This document shows, one piece after another, positions 37,926-64,000 of a DNA stretch of 64,000 bases (position 1 is the stretch's first letter; the number at the start of each line of letters is the position of its first letter). A program made the translations under genes and the position numbers. The notes under the pieces are model-generated. The model was not told the origin of the DNA. It made no database searches and saw nothing but the letters and a program-made list of their open reading frames with translations. Where the stretch lies: NCBI RefSeq assembly GCF_048771995.1, contig NC_133030.1, forward strand, positions 11,052,001 to 11,116,000, in the 5' to 3' direction. This DNA comes from Taeniopygia guttata. Taxonomy: Eukaryota > Chordata > Aves > Passeriformes > Estrildidae.

Positions 37926-40900
37926 CCTGCTCTTTCCACTGTAAAGGGTAGAGGAGCCATTTCCAACACAACTTCCCCTTTCCAAAGTCTGTCTACATTT
38001 GGAATGATTCTCCTCACAAACTTTCAGCACTGCTGCTGAATCCTCTGATCTTTAAACATTTCTGGTTCATTTTGGTTTTAATCTCTCTCAATTCAGCACA
38101 TATTGTATACATTAAGGCATCTTTAAATCAAGCATTTTCTAAGAATGAAAGTAGTACTGAAGATGCTTCCTACGCTTTTAGGAAAGAGCCTCTCCCCGGA
38201 AGCTGTTTCACTTGTAATGCATTTATTCCATGGATGTTTTTTTAAAAAAAATATTAGAGTAGAAAAAGTAAATTAATCTTGAAAACAACCAATGACATTT
38301 TACCTAATTTAAAATGTAATCCTCAACAAGCATTTAACACTTCTGTCCTGAAATTTGGAGTGTATGAAGACAAGAGTTGATATAAAAATGCTTTTTAAAA
38401 TTTTAAGTGCAACCAGACAACTGAGGAAGTGCTATAGTAGGTCTTATTTGGAAAAATTACAAAACTACAAAAATTATGGATCTATGTTGGATTATTTTGC
38501 CCAATAAAATGATTTTGATGATAAAGGGTGGAGAAAAGTGTCAGAATAAGAAAGATCAGACTAGAATGCATTAAATTCCTGAATAAAAACTTGGTACAGT
38601 ATCAGACTGTCTCAATCATTATCAGAAATCTTATCAGTAAGGGTTCATGGGGAGAATTATATTTTACCTGGAATCAGATCCAATGAAGGGAGTAAAAGAG
38701 TATTTACTTCATCACACGACAATATTCAAGATGAAGGGTGTACTGAAACTTACTGAGGCCTCTTTCCCCCCTCCTCCTCTTCTCATTTCACTCCTACTAT
38801 TAATTACAATTTTACAGTGCTGCATTTTCTTCCTATTGCAGGAATCAAACAACCAGAACATTCTGAGAGCCATCAGGCATTACCAAATAGCTGCAGACAA
38901 GGATGTTGTTCTTCAGCATTTAACAGCTTCTAATTTATAACATCCAGCTATAAAGTTACAGCAGGATAAACTTCCCCAGTCACCCAGATCCTTAGCTCTG
39001 ATCTAACACCAGGCCTGCCAAGTCTGTGTGTGATAGCTACCAGTGTAAAATAACTCTTTGGAGGCACTTAAAATAATCTCAGTTATCTGGTCATGGGATC
39101 CACTGCTATACCATGTCTGTGTGGAAACCTGCTGCAGTCCTGTGTGCCAAAACACACACTTGGAAGAACTTCATGCCAAAATTGCATTTATCACTACAGC
39201 CATTCACTGGCTGTATTATCAGCCTGTCTCATGAGGCACTTGATAGATCCAATTACATTGCCAATTGCAACGGATGTGTGTCATGTTTCCTGAAACAATG
39301 TTCATATCCTCAGCTCTCCACTACTGGCCAGGGACACAGTATTGACAAGAACATTATCAAGACTCTATCGCTGTAATTACAAAGCCAATGGAAATAATAG
39401 CCAAAGAGAAACAATTACAGCTAAATATTGTATTTTTCATAACCCTGAACAGTCAGGAAGTTGCCAGGAAGCTAAACAAAATACAGCCCTCTAAGAGTGC
39501 TGTGAAGTGGATCCTCCACAGCTTATCAGGCCATGCTGAGATCACTGGTTATTTACAATGGCAAACAGTGCTGAAAAGAATTAAAAGAGAAATTATTGAG
39601 AATGTTCAAGGTCAAAACCCATGCTTGCCTTGCCTGGGATCATTCAGAACCATTGGACAAAAGCTGCAGTGGTTGTTTGGTACTGAAATACACCAAGTGT
39701 AGCAACAGCTTCCTAGCTACTATTCCATCATCATCTACACCGGCTATGCCTAAATTCTGCTTTCCCCTGGTCGTGCTTAAACCTTTATTTTCCCAAGGAA
39801 TCCCGAACTCGGTAGGATTAGCAAGCTTTGCCATGTCCCATAACCCACTGCCTCCCCTTTGAGGCCGCAATGCCAAATTTTAACTGCTGCAGGTTGTCCT
39901 CAGGACGTGCGGGAGATCCAGAGGAGCAGAATGTGGGATGCTGAGGGAACGATGAAGGCACAGCCGTGTGAATAAGGGCTGTCTGCCACTCCCCGTGGGA
40001 TGGGCATGTGTGTGAGCTCTGATGAGGCGCTGCCTACGTGGCACAGGTGATCCTGTCCCCAAGATGTGCCACTGTCACAAGGTCCCTGCCTCACAGAGGG
40101 ACGAGCATGTGCAGCACTTGGCACACGAAGAGAGCAGGATGTCCAGAGGAACATCCCGACTGCATGGTAGCAAAGCTGCCGATTTTTGAGTTATAAAACT
40201 CGAAATAGAAATATGCTTTCTTTCCTCATCCTTGGCCTAAAGCCTCTGGAAGGGGGAGGATCCCTTTCTCTCTGCTGGCAAGACAGACTCAGCACCATGT
40301 CAGAGATTTTTCCACAAAGGGAAGTGAGTGCACTGTGGTAGTGAAACTTTGCCACTGTTTTTTTCTACTCAACTGAGGAGCAGATCAAAAACTCTGTGAG
40401 GCTTCAGGTGTCTCACTTTGAATTGGTATATATCCTGTAAAGTTCAAATATGCTTGTGGGGAAAAAAAAAAACAAACCCCAACAGTGAATCAGCATTTCC
40501 AGCAACAAAATAATTCCTAAAAAAGCCAAACGTGATAATAAGTGGGAAACCCACAACAAAACATATTTAATTGCAGAATTCTTTTTGCTAAGAACTTCTT
40601 ACCTTTTTACTTCATGACCTCTAATCTTCTTATCTCTGATTTCTCTGGTGAACTCAAGAATTTTTTCACCCTTTCCACTAAACACCAGAAAACTTTGCCT
40701 ACCTGCAAAGAAACCTACAGTAGAATGCCATAAATGTTTCAGTTTGAGACATACTTCATATTGTTTAAACATCTCAGAACCAATAGCGTATAATTCTAGT
40801 TTAGTAAATAAATGAGTGGTTGCCCAAAATTACTCTGAAATTATATCTAACGTTTATAAGTCCTACATGAAAAGTGTGATATAACTTACCCAGCATGACC

Positions 40901-43900
40901 ATTAACACTGGCTTTTTTAAAAAGAAAAACAAGCCAGAAACCCAAGCTTTGTACCACTTGTAGGCCACTAAAACAGGAAAATTTCAGACAGAGGAAAAAA
41001 TCTTTCTCTCTTAAAGAATCAGTAAAAGAGTTTCAAAGAAATCTCTGTATTCTGTATAATATTGTAACACTATTCTAGTATTCACTACTAAATTATATTA
41101 CCCTTATTAAACATTTTAGGAACCTACTTCAGTGAGAAGATTTAAACTCAGAATGTTGAAAGCAGGAATTTGTAGCTGGACATTTATTACCAAGTGAGTG
41201 TGGTAATTAATGGGAACTTTCTAAGTGAATATGTTGGTCAGAAAGTACCTTCCATAATGCAGTGGTCACGCTTTCCCAGCATGTTTCTTCCCAGTTTTTG
41301 TGTGAATGAACAATCTTTTGCCATTTCACCCATCTTGTGAAGATGCAGAAGGTGTATCCCACCATGGTTTTGTTACAGCAGAAGAGCACATGTAATTCCA
41401 AACTCAAAAAGTAAAATCCTGGGGAAAAAACATTAGGGAAGCAATCCCATACTAAAGTTTCAAAGCTAATTGTCAGGTCAGTATAGGCACATGTTGTTAA
41501 TTAGCACTGTTGGCTCAGAAACCACCTTGTCAACGTGCAGCCTGAATAAACATAACGCCATCCACCTCCTTGGATCCCTAATTCCAGTTATGACACAGGG
41601 CTGCTTGTTATCACATAACCCAGGAATATTTCTCCAACAAGGAGATGGCTGTCAGGCCAATTTGTAATTGCCACTCAGGATGAAGCACATGCTAGAAGCA
41701 ATGGGGAGATAATGACCCATTTTTTCCCCTTGCCTGTGTCATTGGGAAGGAATTCCCGGGACACATCACCTGTGATGGAACTGTCACAGTGCTCTGTAGT
41801 GTTCTGTGCACAGCAGAGCCAGAAACCAATCCCCAAAAAATATAGGAACAGTCTGGATGATTCAGTAAAAGTGAGGCTGGTGCCTGGAGCCATCAGCACT
41901 CAATAACATGGTGAGTCAGAATGTATCAGAACTGGACAAAAGAATAAGATAAAATGAAGAATGGGGGGTGGATATTGTAGGATAAGTCATTATGAATCAC
42001 AGCAAAACCTCCCTGTTCAAAAGTATCAAAAGAGAGGGAGACAGACCCAGGTATGCCTCCAGATCACAGGGGAATACGTCAAAATAATTCTCAAGTACAG
42101 TGGGATAGGAAATATTGGTTGCAGTCCCTAGGAGTGGTGAGCAGGAAACCGTCATTGTGCAAGAAGACAGTGAAAAGCCTCGAGAATCTGTCATATAGGC
42201 AGAAAATCAAGATATCTCAGCCTTCCATATCTTGACAACTATTTTCAGTTTCAGAAATATGTATGGATAAAAACACCAAACAGAAGAGGGATTAGTGAAA
42301 ACAAGTAAAGAACCTCTCTACCATACTAATAGCAAAAGAAAAGTTAAAAAAAAACTTCTCAAAAATGATGATGACCAGAGGACTACTGAAAAAGACTTGT
42401 TTTCACCCTGGGGGAATCAAAAGTAGTTGGTGGTCAAAACTAGGCCAGATTTCCATGCTTAATATGATGTAGTGCTCTTTGTTGTAGCTGTAAAAAATTA
42501 TCAAGTATTTTTAGACCAAAAGTATTGAAAAAAACTAAGTGAAAAACCTATATTCCTCTTAAAAGTGTTTGGAAGTCCACATTAGAGGTCAAGACCAAAT
42601 TGTGGTGTTCAAGCACTGCCCTCAATCCAAGGAAAATAGGAAATGCAATCAAACCTGGGTAGGAATGCTGATGGTGGTTTGGAAGTTATGTATTTCATTG
42701 TTATCCCTACATCATAGGTTTCTTGGCAGTGTAAAGAGCTTATAAACCTCTTGTAAATATCTTGGAAACATCCAGCCAGGGTGCAGGTAGCAATTAGGAG
42801 CTGGAAAGAAACATCTCAATTAACCTGGTAGCTTAGCATCAACCTTCAAGGAAAAAAAGAAACCCATAACACACTACTGTTACAGTTTCCATGAAAGGTC
42901 AAAATAATTATTTCAGCAACTTCTGTAAAAAAATACTAACATTTTAGAAACACAGCTCTTCAAACACATAAAAAGCTGACAGTCACTAGGATGTGTAAAA
43001 ATGGACTAAATGTCTAACTAAAGACACGGTAATTATGGAATTATTCTGCTTTTTTTTTTTTTTTTTTTTTTTTGTATATTTTGAACTTCCATATTTCCAA
43101 TATACCTATTTGAGGCAATGAATTTTCTGTGAATAGAAAAATGAGGTCAAATGTACAGAAGAGAACTTGGGCTTAAAGAGCAGGAAAAAAGCCACTGTTT
43201 GTTTTCCATGCCCCTACCTGTGCTCAAAAGAGCCAAGGGCTTGTCCAGGACTTTAATTCAGAAGCAGGTCCCTGGCAGTTGTGTAAATGTTAAACAAAAC
43301 AATGGCCATCTTTGCAACCCATAATGATCTAGAACTAATTGCTTTTAGGCAATGACTGGAGCAGCAACTCAAATGCTGATAGCTGGGGCAAAGGGCACCA
43401 GCAAACTGCTGGCCAGATGGCAGGCACAGAGCTGAAAGAGTTATTTTATATTTATCTATAATAACAATAATATCCCACTAACCCCAGGATTTTTTTGGTA
43501 GCCTTTCATGTTGTCAGAATGAAGATGTTTAAGCAGGTGGTTTACTTTTTGCCACTCTTCAATCCTTAGACGTCTCCTATTATGATGGAAAACAGACTGA
43601 GAATGGCAGCTACTTCAACTGAAAGGAAAAAAAGGCTAAAATATTACCATCAAAATAAAAACTGATTTTCAAAGGTGCCGAAATTCCTATCAATTCCAGC
43701 AATACTAATTAGTGTGCTGGTGCTCTAGGATTAATTATTCCCTGTGCTCTATTTGTTACCATCTCAAGGGACAAACCTAAATGGCTGTTATTGCTCTTAA
43801 CAGGGCACCTCAAGAGACAGCTAGAAGATCCGTCTTCTAGAAGAAAACAGATTTTTCAAACTGCCTTTATTTTCCAATTCATTGAAATGATCTTTAAAAA

Positions 43901-46900
43901 TCAGTTATGATTAGCATCTATTAATCTGCTACAGACACTGAAAATTAATCAATCTAAATATATTCAAGCGTGTGTGTGTATTTTCAAGACCAAAACAAGC
44001 AAAAGAGAAAACATTTTAAACTATATTTGGATTATAAACACCTAGAAAATGCCATTTTAATGGGATCTTGCAGGCTGTCTCTACACTGGAATTTGCAGCA
44101 ATTCCATGGGAAGCTGACCCATCCAGTCAGCAGAGTGGATTACTACCCATGTGGAGTGCTTGCTGATGCCCTGGCACACAAATGCCACGTGTGCTTGCCA
44201 CCACTGTCACCTGCTAAGAGCCTTTGATGTCCCTCTGCTTGCAGGGTGTCCCATCTTTCCCAATTCATGAAACAGAAAGGGATCAATCCAGCATTCCTCA
44301 GGACACCTAAACACCACTGGCTGCCTGACTTCAACCTCTCAGCTCTGCCTTGGTGAGTACATCAAATCTGGAGAATTTCCACCTCCTATTTCTTTCAAAG
44401 ACAGTGACATTTCCTTTCTCAGTACCTCACAAATCCACTTGTTTGCCTTTCCTTGTTTTCCAGCATCCATATTTGCTGTGGTTGCCACGAATTCACCTGG
44501 TTTGTTGCCATTCCACTGGCTGCTGTTTGTTGTTGGTGGTTTTTCCCCATAAGCTCCCTATGATTATATTTTATTTTCCAGTCAGCACCATGATCCCATA
44601 TTCCCAAGGAAATTCAGAAATCATTAGTGTAAAGAACAAATTTTAACATTGTTTAGTACCAAAATAACTGAAATTCGAGGTATGAGCTGTGATAAAATCC
44701 ATCATCACTGGTGATAATGAATTATACCAATAATCTCTATGTATCAGCCTAGAACCCTACTGATGCATTTAGCTACACACACATCTCCAAAATTTTCAAA
44801 TTCTGATTTTTCCTGTCAATGAAATAATAGCCTGATTTTCCAGTCCTGCTAGGCAGAAATGTTTTTAATTGCCGTTAATTTTCTGCAGCTTCAAGCTCCG
44901 TTCATTTAGGATTCCCTTCTTTCTGTGGAATTGGAACACATGAAATGACACCTATAGTATCAAGGTATCTCTTGGATCAAACATCTATATTTATACATGC
45001 AAACATCCAGCATGCTAATTAAGCACTTGACTAATTTAAAGAACATATGACTAAGTCATACTGAGGGTTGACCCATTTAAAAGCTTAAGAGCTTCTGATT
45101 GTAACAACAGAACAAAATATGGCTATGTTTAGCTTTAAATCTCTTCTTATGCAGAATGAAGCTTTAATGGGCAAAATCAGGTTTGAAAATGGAGGTTTTA
45201 TGAACTGCCCCTGGGTGGATGCTTCAGACAATGCTGCTAATAACACAGAGAACAAATGGAGAAAAACATGCTTGTGGGTGCTCTAACTTGAAAGGAAATA
45301 AAATCTGTATTACCAAAAAGAAAACTGCGTGTCTATGATGCGAAATCGTTTTAATGATGCAGCTTTGAGGAGTAAAAACACAGAATTGAGGTATCCAGGA
45401 TGCTAAAGATGTTTGAAAACCTCACAACCTGAAAAGTGCTGCATTTCTTACTCTACTTTTGTTTCTTCACTGATCTCAAGAAGCAGATTGCAGCTGTCTT
45501 TCCAGCACTAAATATGAAACACAAATTCTTCATAATGATGATTACAAGTTTATGAAAAGCAATACATTATTAGAAACAATTAATATAGATTAATTAAATT
45601 CTATTTTTGGTAAAAAAGGACTAGGCCTAGAACCACTGGCATTTACTAACCCCATACAAACCTCAAAGGCTGATGACAACTGCTCCAAAATCACTGAAGT
45701 CATTCTTCACCGAGAATGAGAGAAGCAAAGAAAACATGTTTGAAACATATAAATTATTAATATTCTAGCAAAATATTAGAGACTAATCATTTTTCCTAGT
45801 TATTTAAATCAAGACCTTGCCCTAATAATTACAGCAGAGGAGGGTGAAAAATGACAAACACAAAACAAAGTTTCCTGTCTTCCTTTCCCTGATTTTCTTC
45901 TAGGTGATTTTTTCACATTTTCTGTGCACCTCAGTATCTTACTCTGTCCAATGTGCTACTTCCATAAAAGCCAGACTTCCTGCCTGCTTACCTTGTTGCC
46001 CCCTCAATGATCCCTTAAAGCCCACATCTTCTGAAGATATATTTCAGTGTTTTCCATGTTTTCTACTAGATCTGATGACTGAAAAACACAGAATTAAAAA
46101 GGCTATGCACAATGCAAGTTTCTGAGTGACAAACTTATCATCAAAGCCGCAAAATGTGTTCAGACCTATCTTACAGATGCAGAGATCCCCACTTTATCAT
46201 TACCAATCCCTTATTCCATCTCTTATGCTCACCACAGGCCGTGTCCAACACCTCAGCACGTGTCACCCAGAGGTTGGCTCATCTTTCACAGCATGAGCTT
46301 CGTGGCTGTGTAATTGCCAGCTGGAGATACAAAATTGCCCTGGGTGTGTGTTGGGGATCAGCGCAGGCAGAATGTTCTGTTTATCACAATAAAACTAACA
46401 TTAATCTGTTGTTTCTACTCATAAATCTCCGCTTTTTTCTAAAATAGAATAGTAACCTACTTCTGTCTGTGGCTGCCATACCTACCCCTCAATCCTCTGC
46501 CATGTTATTATTCTTTGTTGCTCTTTCCATGCCTTTTCTGTGCTCTGATGTTTACACCAGGCATGACAGCAGAAGGATGAGTGGAAAAGGTTCCCAAGGT
46601 AGTGCAAATATGTAAATATTAGATATTGATAAAGGACAATTAAAATTTCAGGTCTTGAGAATAGATTCATTACATTATTTCATTAACTACTCCACATGCA
46701 GTAGCTGTTTTATTTTGTGCCTGAAAATACACTCAGTCACATCAATTATACTTTTATTATGTGAATCTGAACCAGAGTTTTTATGTTTTTCTGACTTATT
46801 CCTTGTGGCTCAGAGTAGAAAACATATCCAAGCCTCATCTCTAGGTCCATAATTTGGATCCTCTGGAAGATACAAGTTTGAACATCTTTAGCAGAAGGGT

Positions 46901-49099
46901 CAATAAGCTTCCCAATCCTGTGATAAGTGTTCTCATCAATAATCAGTTTAATTAAGAAGTAAGCACACTCTCTTGTGCTTCTCTTTTCTGATCTCCTATT
47001 TTAAAAGTCATCTTGTCCCCCATCTCTGTGCTGGAGTTAAATGCTCTGGCTCTGCAGCAGAGGCACTCAGAGTGGACAAATGTTGTGGTAGGGAGCTTGG
47101 GAATATTTACAACTCATTCAATCACAGAGCAAGTCGGGCCTAAGGCAGCCAGAGAGGGCTGAGAGAGGTAGGATGGAAGCTTGGGGTGCCTGTGGAACTT
47201 AATTAGCAAAGCAAGAGCCACTACTGACCTGCTACTCAACTAATTCGAGATCCTTCCCTTGGGTGTAAATCACTGAGCTATATGCAAACTTTCTTTACAC
47301 CACAATCGTGTGTGACACTGACCTTGTAGTTTGTGTTTAAACTCACTTGAAATACAACACAAAACACAAATGCTAAGCACTCTGTCTTTTAATCTCCCCA
47401 AATCTTAATTAAGGGCAAAGGGTGGTTTGGATCATGCCTCAGAAAGTCATGTGGCAGCAGAGAACCAGTTTCCCCAGGTAAATAAAAAAGATTAATTTGG
47501 AATTGTTTTAAGTTTGTTTACTTCATGCAGATATATAACTGGAGGCAAATAAGGTGCTGCAGGAAACAAATATCAGGATAGGAGAAGGGGGGAAAGGAAA
47601 AAAACCGAAGACACCCACAGCCAGATACCTGTGGAATTCAAACCAGCATTCACTGCTTTTTTTCCTGAAAAGACATAAAATCGGAGCAAGAGGACAGACA
47701 AAAGTATTTGTGTCACACTGAGCTTTGCCTGTGACCTCTCTTATGAAATGCAGTCACTTGGTTTTAGTAAAGCTGAAGTGCAAACACCATTTGCAATAGG
47801 TGGCACTGGTGTTGCCACCCTCTCTCTCCTGGCTTTTGGTTTGGGGTTTGCGTATTTCCTTAGCCAATATTTAATCTTCTGTTTGTTTTTTATGCAGGCA
47901 TACATGAGTGCATATATATATATATAGGAAAGGAAAGAAGTTTTTTTAAGTTACTCTTACTTTGAAACAGATTTGTGAGCAGCAAGTTTACCTAAATATG
48001 TTGGCTTGCTTAAAATTTAAAGTGTGAAATTGCAAAGGAAAAGCAAATATTGACTGTTCATGAAAATGTTCACATTTTCCCCAATTTGCTGGTTAAGCAA
48101 ACTGAAATAGCAATTACTGATTTAAAGAAAATATTATGTGGGAAATTCTATTATTAAATCTAGGTGTGGTAGGTGTAGTCTGCTGATGGATATTTTATAT
48201 AAAAATATGAGAAAAATAAGCAATCTTCCTTGCCCTTCTTGTGATATTGGTTATCATGTTGAAGCAGAAAAGAGTATGAGGCTTCAAGACATGAAAAAAA
48301 TGTCCTAATAAAGGGTGAAGCAGAAAAAAAGAGTTTGCTGTTCTTACTTCTGAAGAAAAGGAATAGAAGTAATCATATGCCCTGTATACTACAGACTTAA
48401 ATTTGTGAGCTTTAACCCTTTAATCCATAATAACACGTACCAGATAAAGCAATTGTCTACTTGAAATAAAGAGTTTGACTATTCTTTGTATCTATTAAGA
48501 GAAAGAATGTAGATATAATCTTGCAGATAAGGAGTTTAAGATGGATTATTTGTGTTGTTCAAAGGTTTTACCTCAGAAACAGGAAAAATAACAAGCTTTT
48601 TACCACTCTTATCACCCTTGGTACATGCACCAAGACAGGGATCTTCTGCAGTATTACCAAAGCTATTTGTGTCATATTTACTTTAATTTGTAAGTATAGC
48701 CACACAATTCAGAAGCGGGTGTTTTTTTAAGGTTAAATTCCAGTCACCGAAGAAATGCTCTTTACTATTGAGTGCATATGACCAAAGTTAGTGAACCACC
48801 TGTACCCCATTTCAGGCACCAACACAACAGTGAGCCCGTATATAGTTATACACTGATGTAATTTATATATTTATATAGTTATATACCGGTCGTTTTGACT
48901 TTGCAATTTACAAACACTTTTTTCACCGCTGAAACAAACCCTGCCTCAGAAACTCCGTAGGAACGTGCAGCTTTCACGGTGCCGAACCTGTAACGTCCTT
49001 TGCCACTGAACAACAGCGGTTTTAGAAAGCTCCGGCATTTTAACAGTGGAATTACAGCCGAAAAATGCCTTTGGCAGCGGCACATTGCTGAATTTCCTT
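37926..49099. other. Intergenic DNA between the ABTB2 and CAT promoters, right part
   Basis: AT-rich, non-coding by inspection; the open frames are short and match no family I know. Visible simple sequence: a 24-base T run at 43050-43073, an AT dinucleotide run at 47912-47926, and the direct repeat TATATAGTTATA at 48839-48850 and 48872-48883 just before composition switches to the CAT CpG island. The locally GC-richer stretch 39895-40160 holds nothing I recognise. Confidence 0.65.
43050..43073 (+). repeat. T24 homopolymer
   Basis: Twenty-four consecutive T, the longest homopolymer I noticed. It could be the poly(A) remnant of a minus-strand retrocopy, but no recognisable gene-derived sequence lies on its right-hand side. 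It may also be prone to length errors in assembly. Confidence 0.9.
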
Positions 49100-49476
49100 C
49101 CAATTTCAAAGGAACCCGACAGCGCCGCTGGCCCCTGACCCACAGTGCGAGGAGCGGGCGTGGCCTCGCGCTCATGATTGACGTGCCTTTAGGCCAATCA
49201 GCTCTCGCGGTGGCGGCTATCCGCGGTCCTATTGGCCGAGGAGGTAGCGGGGGGCGGGCGCAGGCGGGAGCGGCGCTATAGTGGCGCTGCCTCCCGCTAC
49301 CCGCGGCTGCTGCGGGCGGGACGCGGCGGCGGCGCAGGGTCCCCGCGGGGTGACAGCGCGACCGGGCCGCGGCCTGACCTCCGCGCCGCTGCTGCCTCCT
49401 CGCCGGGAGCGAACACAGCCCCGCCGTTCCGCTCCGCGCCGCCCTTCCTGCCTCGGGGGTCGCCGGAGACCGCAAA

Positions 49477-61949
<12,473 letters not shown>

Positions 61950-62356
61950 ATCTGCAGAGATCTGCTCTGAATTTTGCATCCTTCCAGCTGCGCAAGAACC
62001 TGTCCAACACTTCAATGAATGTAGCAGATTTGGGCCCAAACACAGGAGCGTTTTACAGGTGTGATTTACTGAGCTCTCAAGTGCTGTCTATACTGGAAAC
62101 CAGGTAACACAAGCTCAAATCCTAGTGCCTTTCAACATTAGTGCTTTTCTGCATGATAACAACTTAGAGAATTTTTAAACAACTCATGGCTAAGAAATTG
62201 TCTTCATTTCTGAGAGCAAACAGAAATGTAATCAAAATACTACTTTATTTTTTTTGTTGTACAACTTTCTGTCACACAGTAAAATTTCTATAAGGGCACT
62301 GTGAGAAACTGCTCATGGAGAAACTGCTTGAAAAGTTGATGATGTTCAGTATTTCT

Positions 62357-62362
62357 AATAAA
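62357..62362 (+). terminator. CAT: Probable CAT poly(A) signal
   Basis: AATAAA lies 408 bases after the CAT stop codon and is followed within 30 bases by the U/GU-rich text CTGTCTATATTTGT, so it is a good cleavage-site candidate. Further AATAAA hexamers at 62750-62755 and 63542-63547 could give longer 3' UTR forms. Confidence 0.55.
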
Positions 62363-62389
62363 ATCATTATCTGTCTATATTTGTAAACC

Positions 62390-64000
62390 ATCCTCTTGAA
62401 TTTAATTTTTGGCCTTCCAGAAGTAAAATGATACCCAGTATCATTTACCTTGAGTAAAATGTTGGTATGTCTCATTCCTTATGATAGAAACAAAGCTAGC
62501 TATAAAGCTTAATCTAAATACAGTTCAATTTTATTCCCAATATATATTGTAAGATAATCTTTGCTTACTAGTGCTGTGTTGGGATATAACTGACATAAGG
62601 GAGATAGCAAAGGAAAAGATTTTCTTATTCCATGCACTCTTCAACTAATCTGATTACACCTTACATGTTTCAGGGGTAGGAGAGTAAATTGTTCTTTCTA
62701 ATCTGTAAGAATTTCAGTAGAAAAACATTAACATGCCAAATGTTTGAGAAATAAACCTAATGATGTTGAAATTCAAGCTCAAGAACTTTCAAAACGATTC
62801 CCAGTGGTTGCTGAAATTCTTATTTTATTGTAGTAATCTGCTGTTGCTATTTCTTGATCAAGCCAGGGCTAATTTTCAGGGTGATCCTTTAAAGCATGTT
62901 TGTATGAGCATAGATATCTAGAAAATATGTCTAAAATCTGATTTGAGGCATGCTGGCATGTTACCCAGCATATGCAGTTTAGTTAAATTGTGCAAAAAAA
63001 CTTGGGACCCCAGCTATGTGATAATTATTGTCCAAGCTAAATGCAAAGCATTTCCGAGCCCAGCTACTGCTCTTAACTCAGGCAAACGTAAAAAATTAAA
63101 ATCATAGCAGTTTGGGGGTGATTTGTCAATAATCACTGCATTTCTGGGTCTGCCTTGGGTTGTACTTTGACTAGGATTACTTCCTGATTTAAGTGTGAAT
63201 TCCCAGGAATGGTGGCAGGTAAAGAAGAGTAGATACTAAATGCTATTCTATTAATTTTTGGAGAATGTTATTTGCTCTGCAATCCAACTATCTACCAACC
63301 TATTGTGAAAAATCAGCTGGGGTAGAGGTGCAGTAAAATAATATGAACTGAAAACCTGCTGTATTCTAGGATTCCATTGGCTTTTTACCTGATCAGGCAT
63401 GTGGGATTACATGATTGGGTGAGAATATTTTGTGCTGGAACAGAGAATCCGAATGAGTTTTGGAAAAGAGTAAACAAGGGTCCTGATCTTTTAATTTTGG
63501 TTGTGTCTGCTAAGTGATTTATACTGTTGTCTTATTTCTGAAATAAATGGAATGAAAAATCTCTTGGCAACATGTTTTCTGTGCAGATGTCTTCAAATAC
63601 CTTGTGTTAATCTAGGAAGTTCATACATCCCTTCATCTGTTTTTCTGGAAGTGGTGCAGAAGCTGTAAGTTGGATTTATTTTTGCAGCTGCCTTTGTTTT
63701 AAAAACTCATGTTTCAACCCTACAGTTGTGTTTAAATGACTTGGGTGACCTGTGTTCTATGCTAAACTGGCCGTGACAAGTGTACAGAAAACTTAGCTTT
63801 TCCCAAAGCTCTGGAGAGCATTAGGCAACACTGGAAGAGCAATGTTTTTTCTTCAAATACATAAGACAAATCCATTTACAGGTCCTTATTGTGAGACTAA
63901 ATAGGCTGTTGACATGACAGAACAGCAGTTTTGTTTTGTTTTTGTATTCTGTTCAGTTAAAATCAAACATTCCTTTGCCAGGTTGTTGCAATATGATTTC
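62390..64000. other. DNA downstream of CAT
   Basis: AT-rich sequence without recognisable exon, RNA gene or repeat. By synteny with mammals the next gene to the right should be ELF5, but no ETS-domain coding sequence is visible before the window ends. Confidence 0.6.

Overview
This is a stretch of a vertebrate nuclear genome, almost certainly a bird. It holds interrupted genes with GT-AG introns, CpG-island promoters, several truncated CR1-type LINE fragments with the avian-style 3' tail, one LTR-like insertion, and catalase and ABTB2 proteins at vertebrate-level similarity. The compact catalase introns and the LTR suggest a neoavian, perhaps a passerine. That last step is inference, because no species-level marker is visible.

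Two genes lie head to head. On the minus strand, positions 30675-31536 are the first coding exon of ABTB2 (ankyrin-repeat and BTB domain protein 2). It encodes the N-terminal 287 complete codons under a large CpG island that reaches to about 32280. Everything to its left (1-30674) is best read as part of ABTB2 intron 1. I found no other exon there, only old CR1 pieces, simple repeats, small tandem duplications and a few candidate factor-binding sites. On the plus strand, positions 49477-61949 are the complete 13-coding-exon catalase gene (CAT), 528 codons plus stop, with its own CpG-island promoter (about 49100-49880). The roughly 17.9 kb between the two start codons is non-coding and includes a pair of oppositely oriented CR1 fragments (36752-37925). 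About 2 kb after the catalase stop hold the 3' UTR, a plausible poly(A) signal and AT-rich flank.

ABTB2 beside CAT matches the order known from the human 11p13 region (NAT10, ABTB2, CAT, ELF5, EHF), so the window is a syntenic vertebrate block and not an accessory or horizontally acquired region. The two genes have no obvious functional link. Catalase removes hydrogen peroxide in peroxisomes. ABTB2 is a scaffold-type protein linked in the literature to CUL3/ubiquitin adaptor roles through its BTB domain.

I see no previously undescribed system here. The observations most worth a second look are: a tandem H2B-like plus H2A-like histone fold readable in ABTB2 exon 1; an octamer plus paired CCAAT boxes upstream of that exon; a duplicated 34-bp promoter unit with an internal palindrome; a solo-LTR-like insertion antisense in CAT intron 1; a catalase C terminus ending in the atypical peroxisomal tripeptide SNL; and a perfect 14-bp RFX-type palindrome and an HNF1-type site in the presumed ABTB2 intron.
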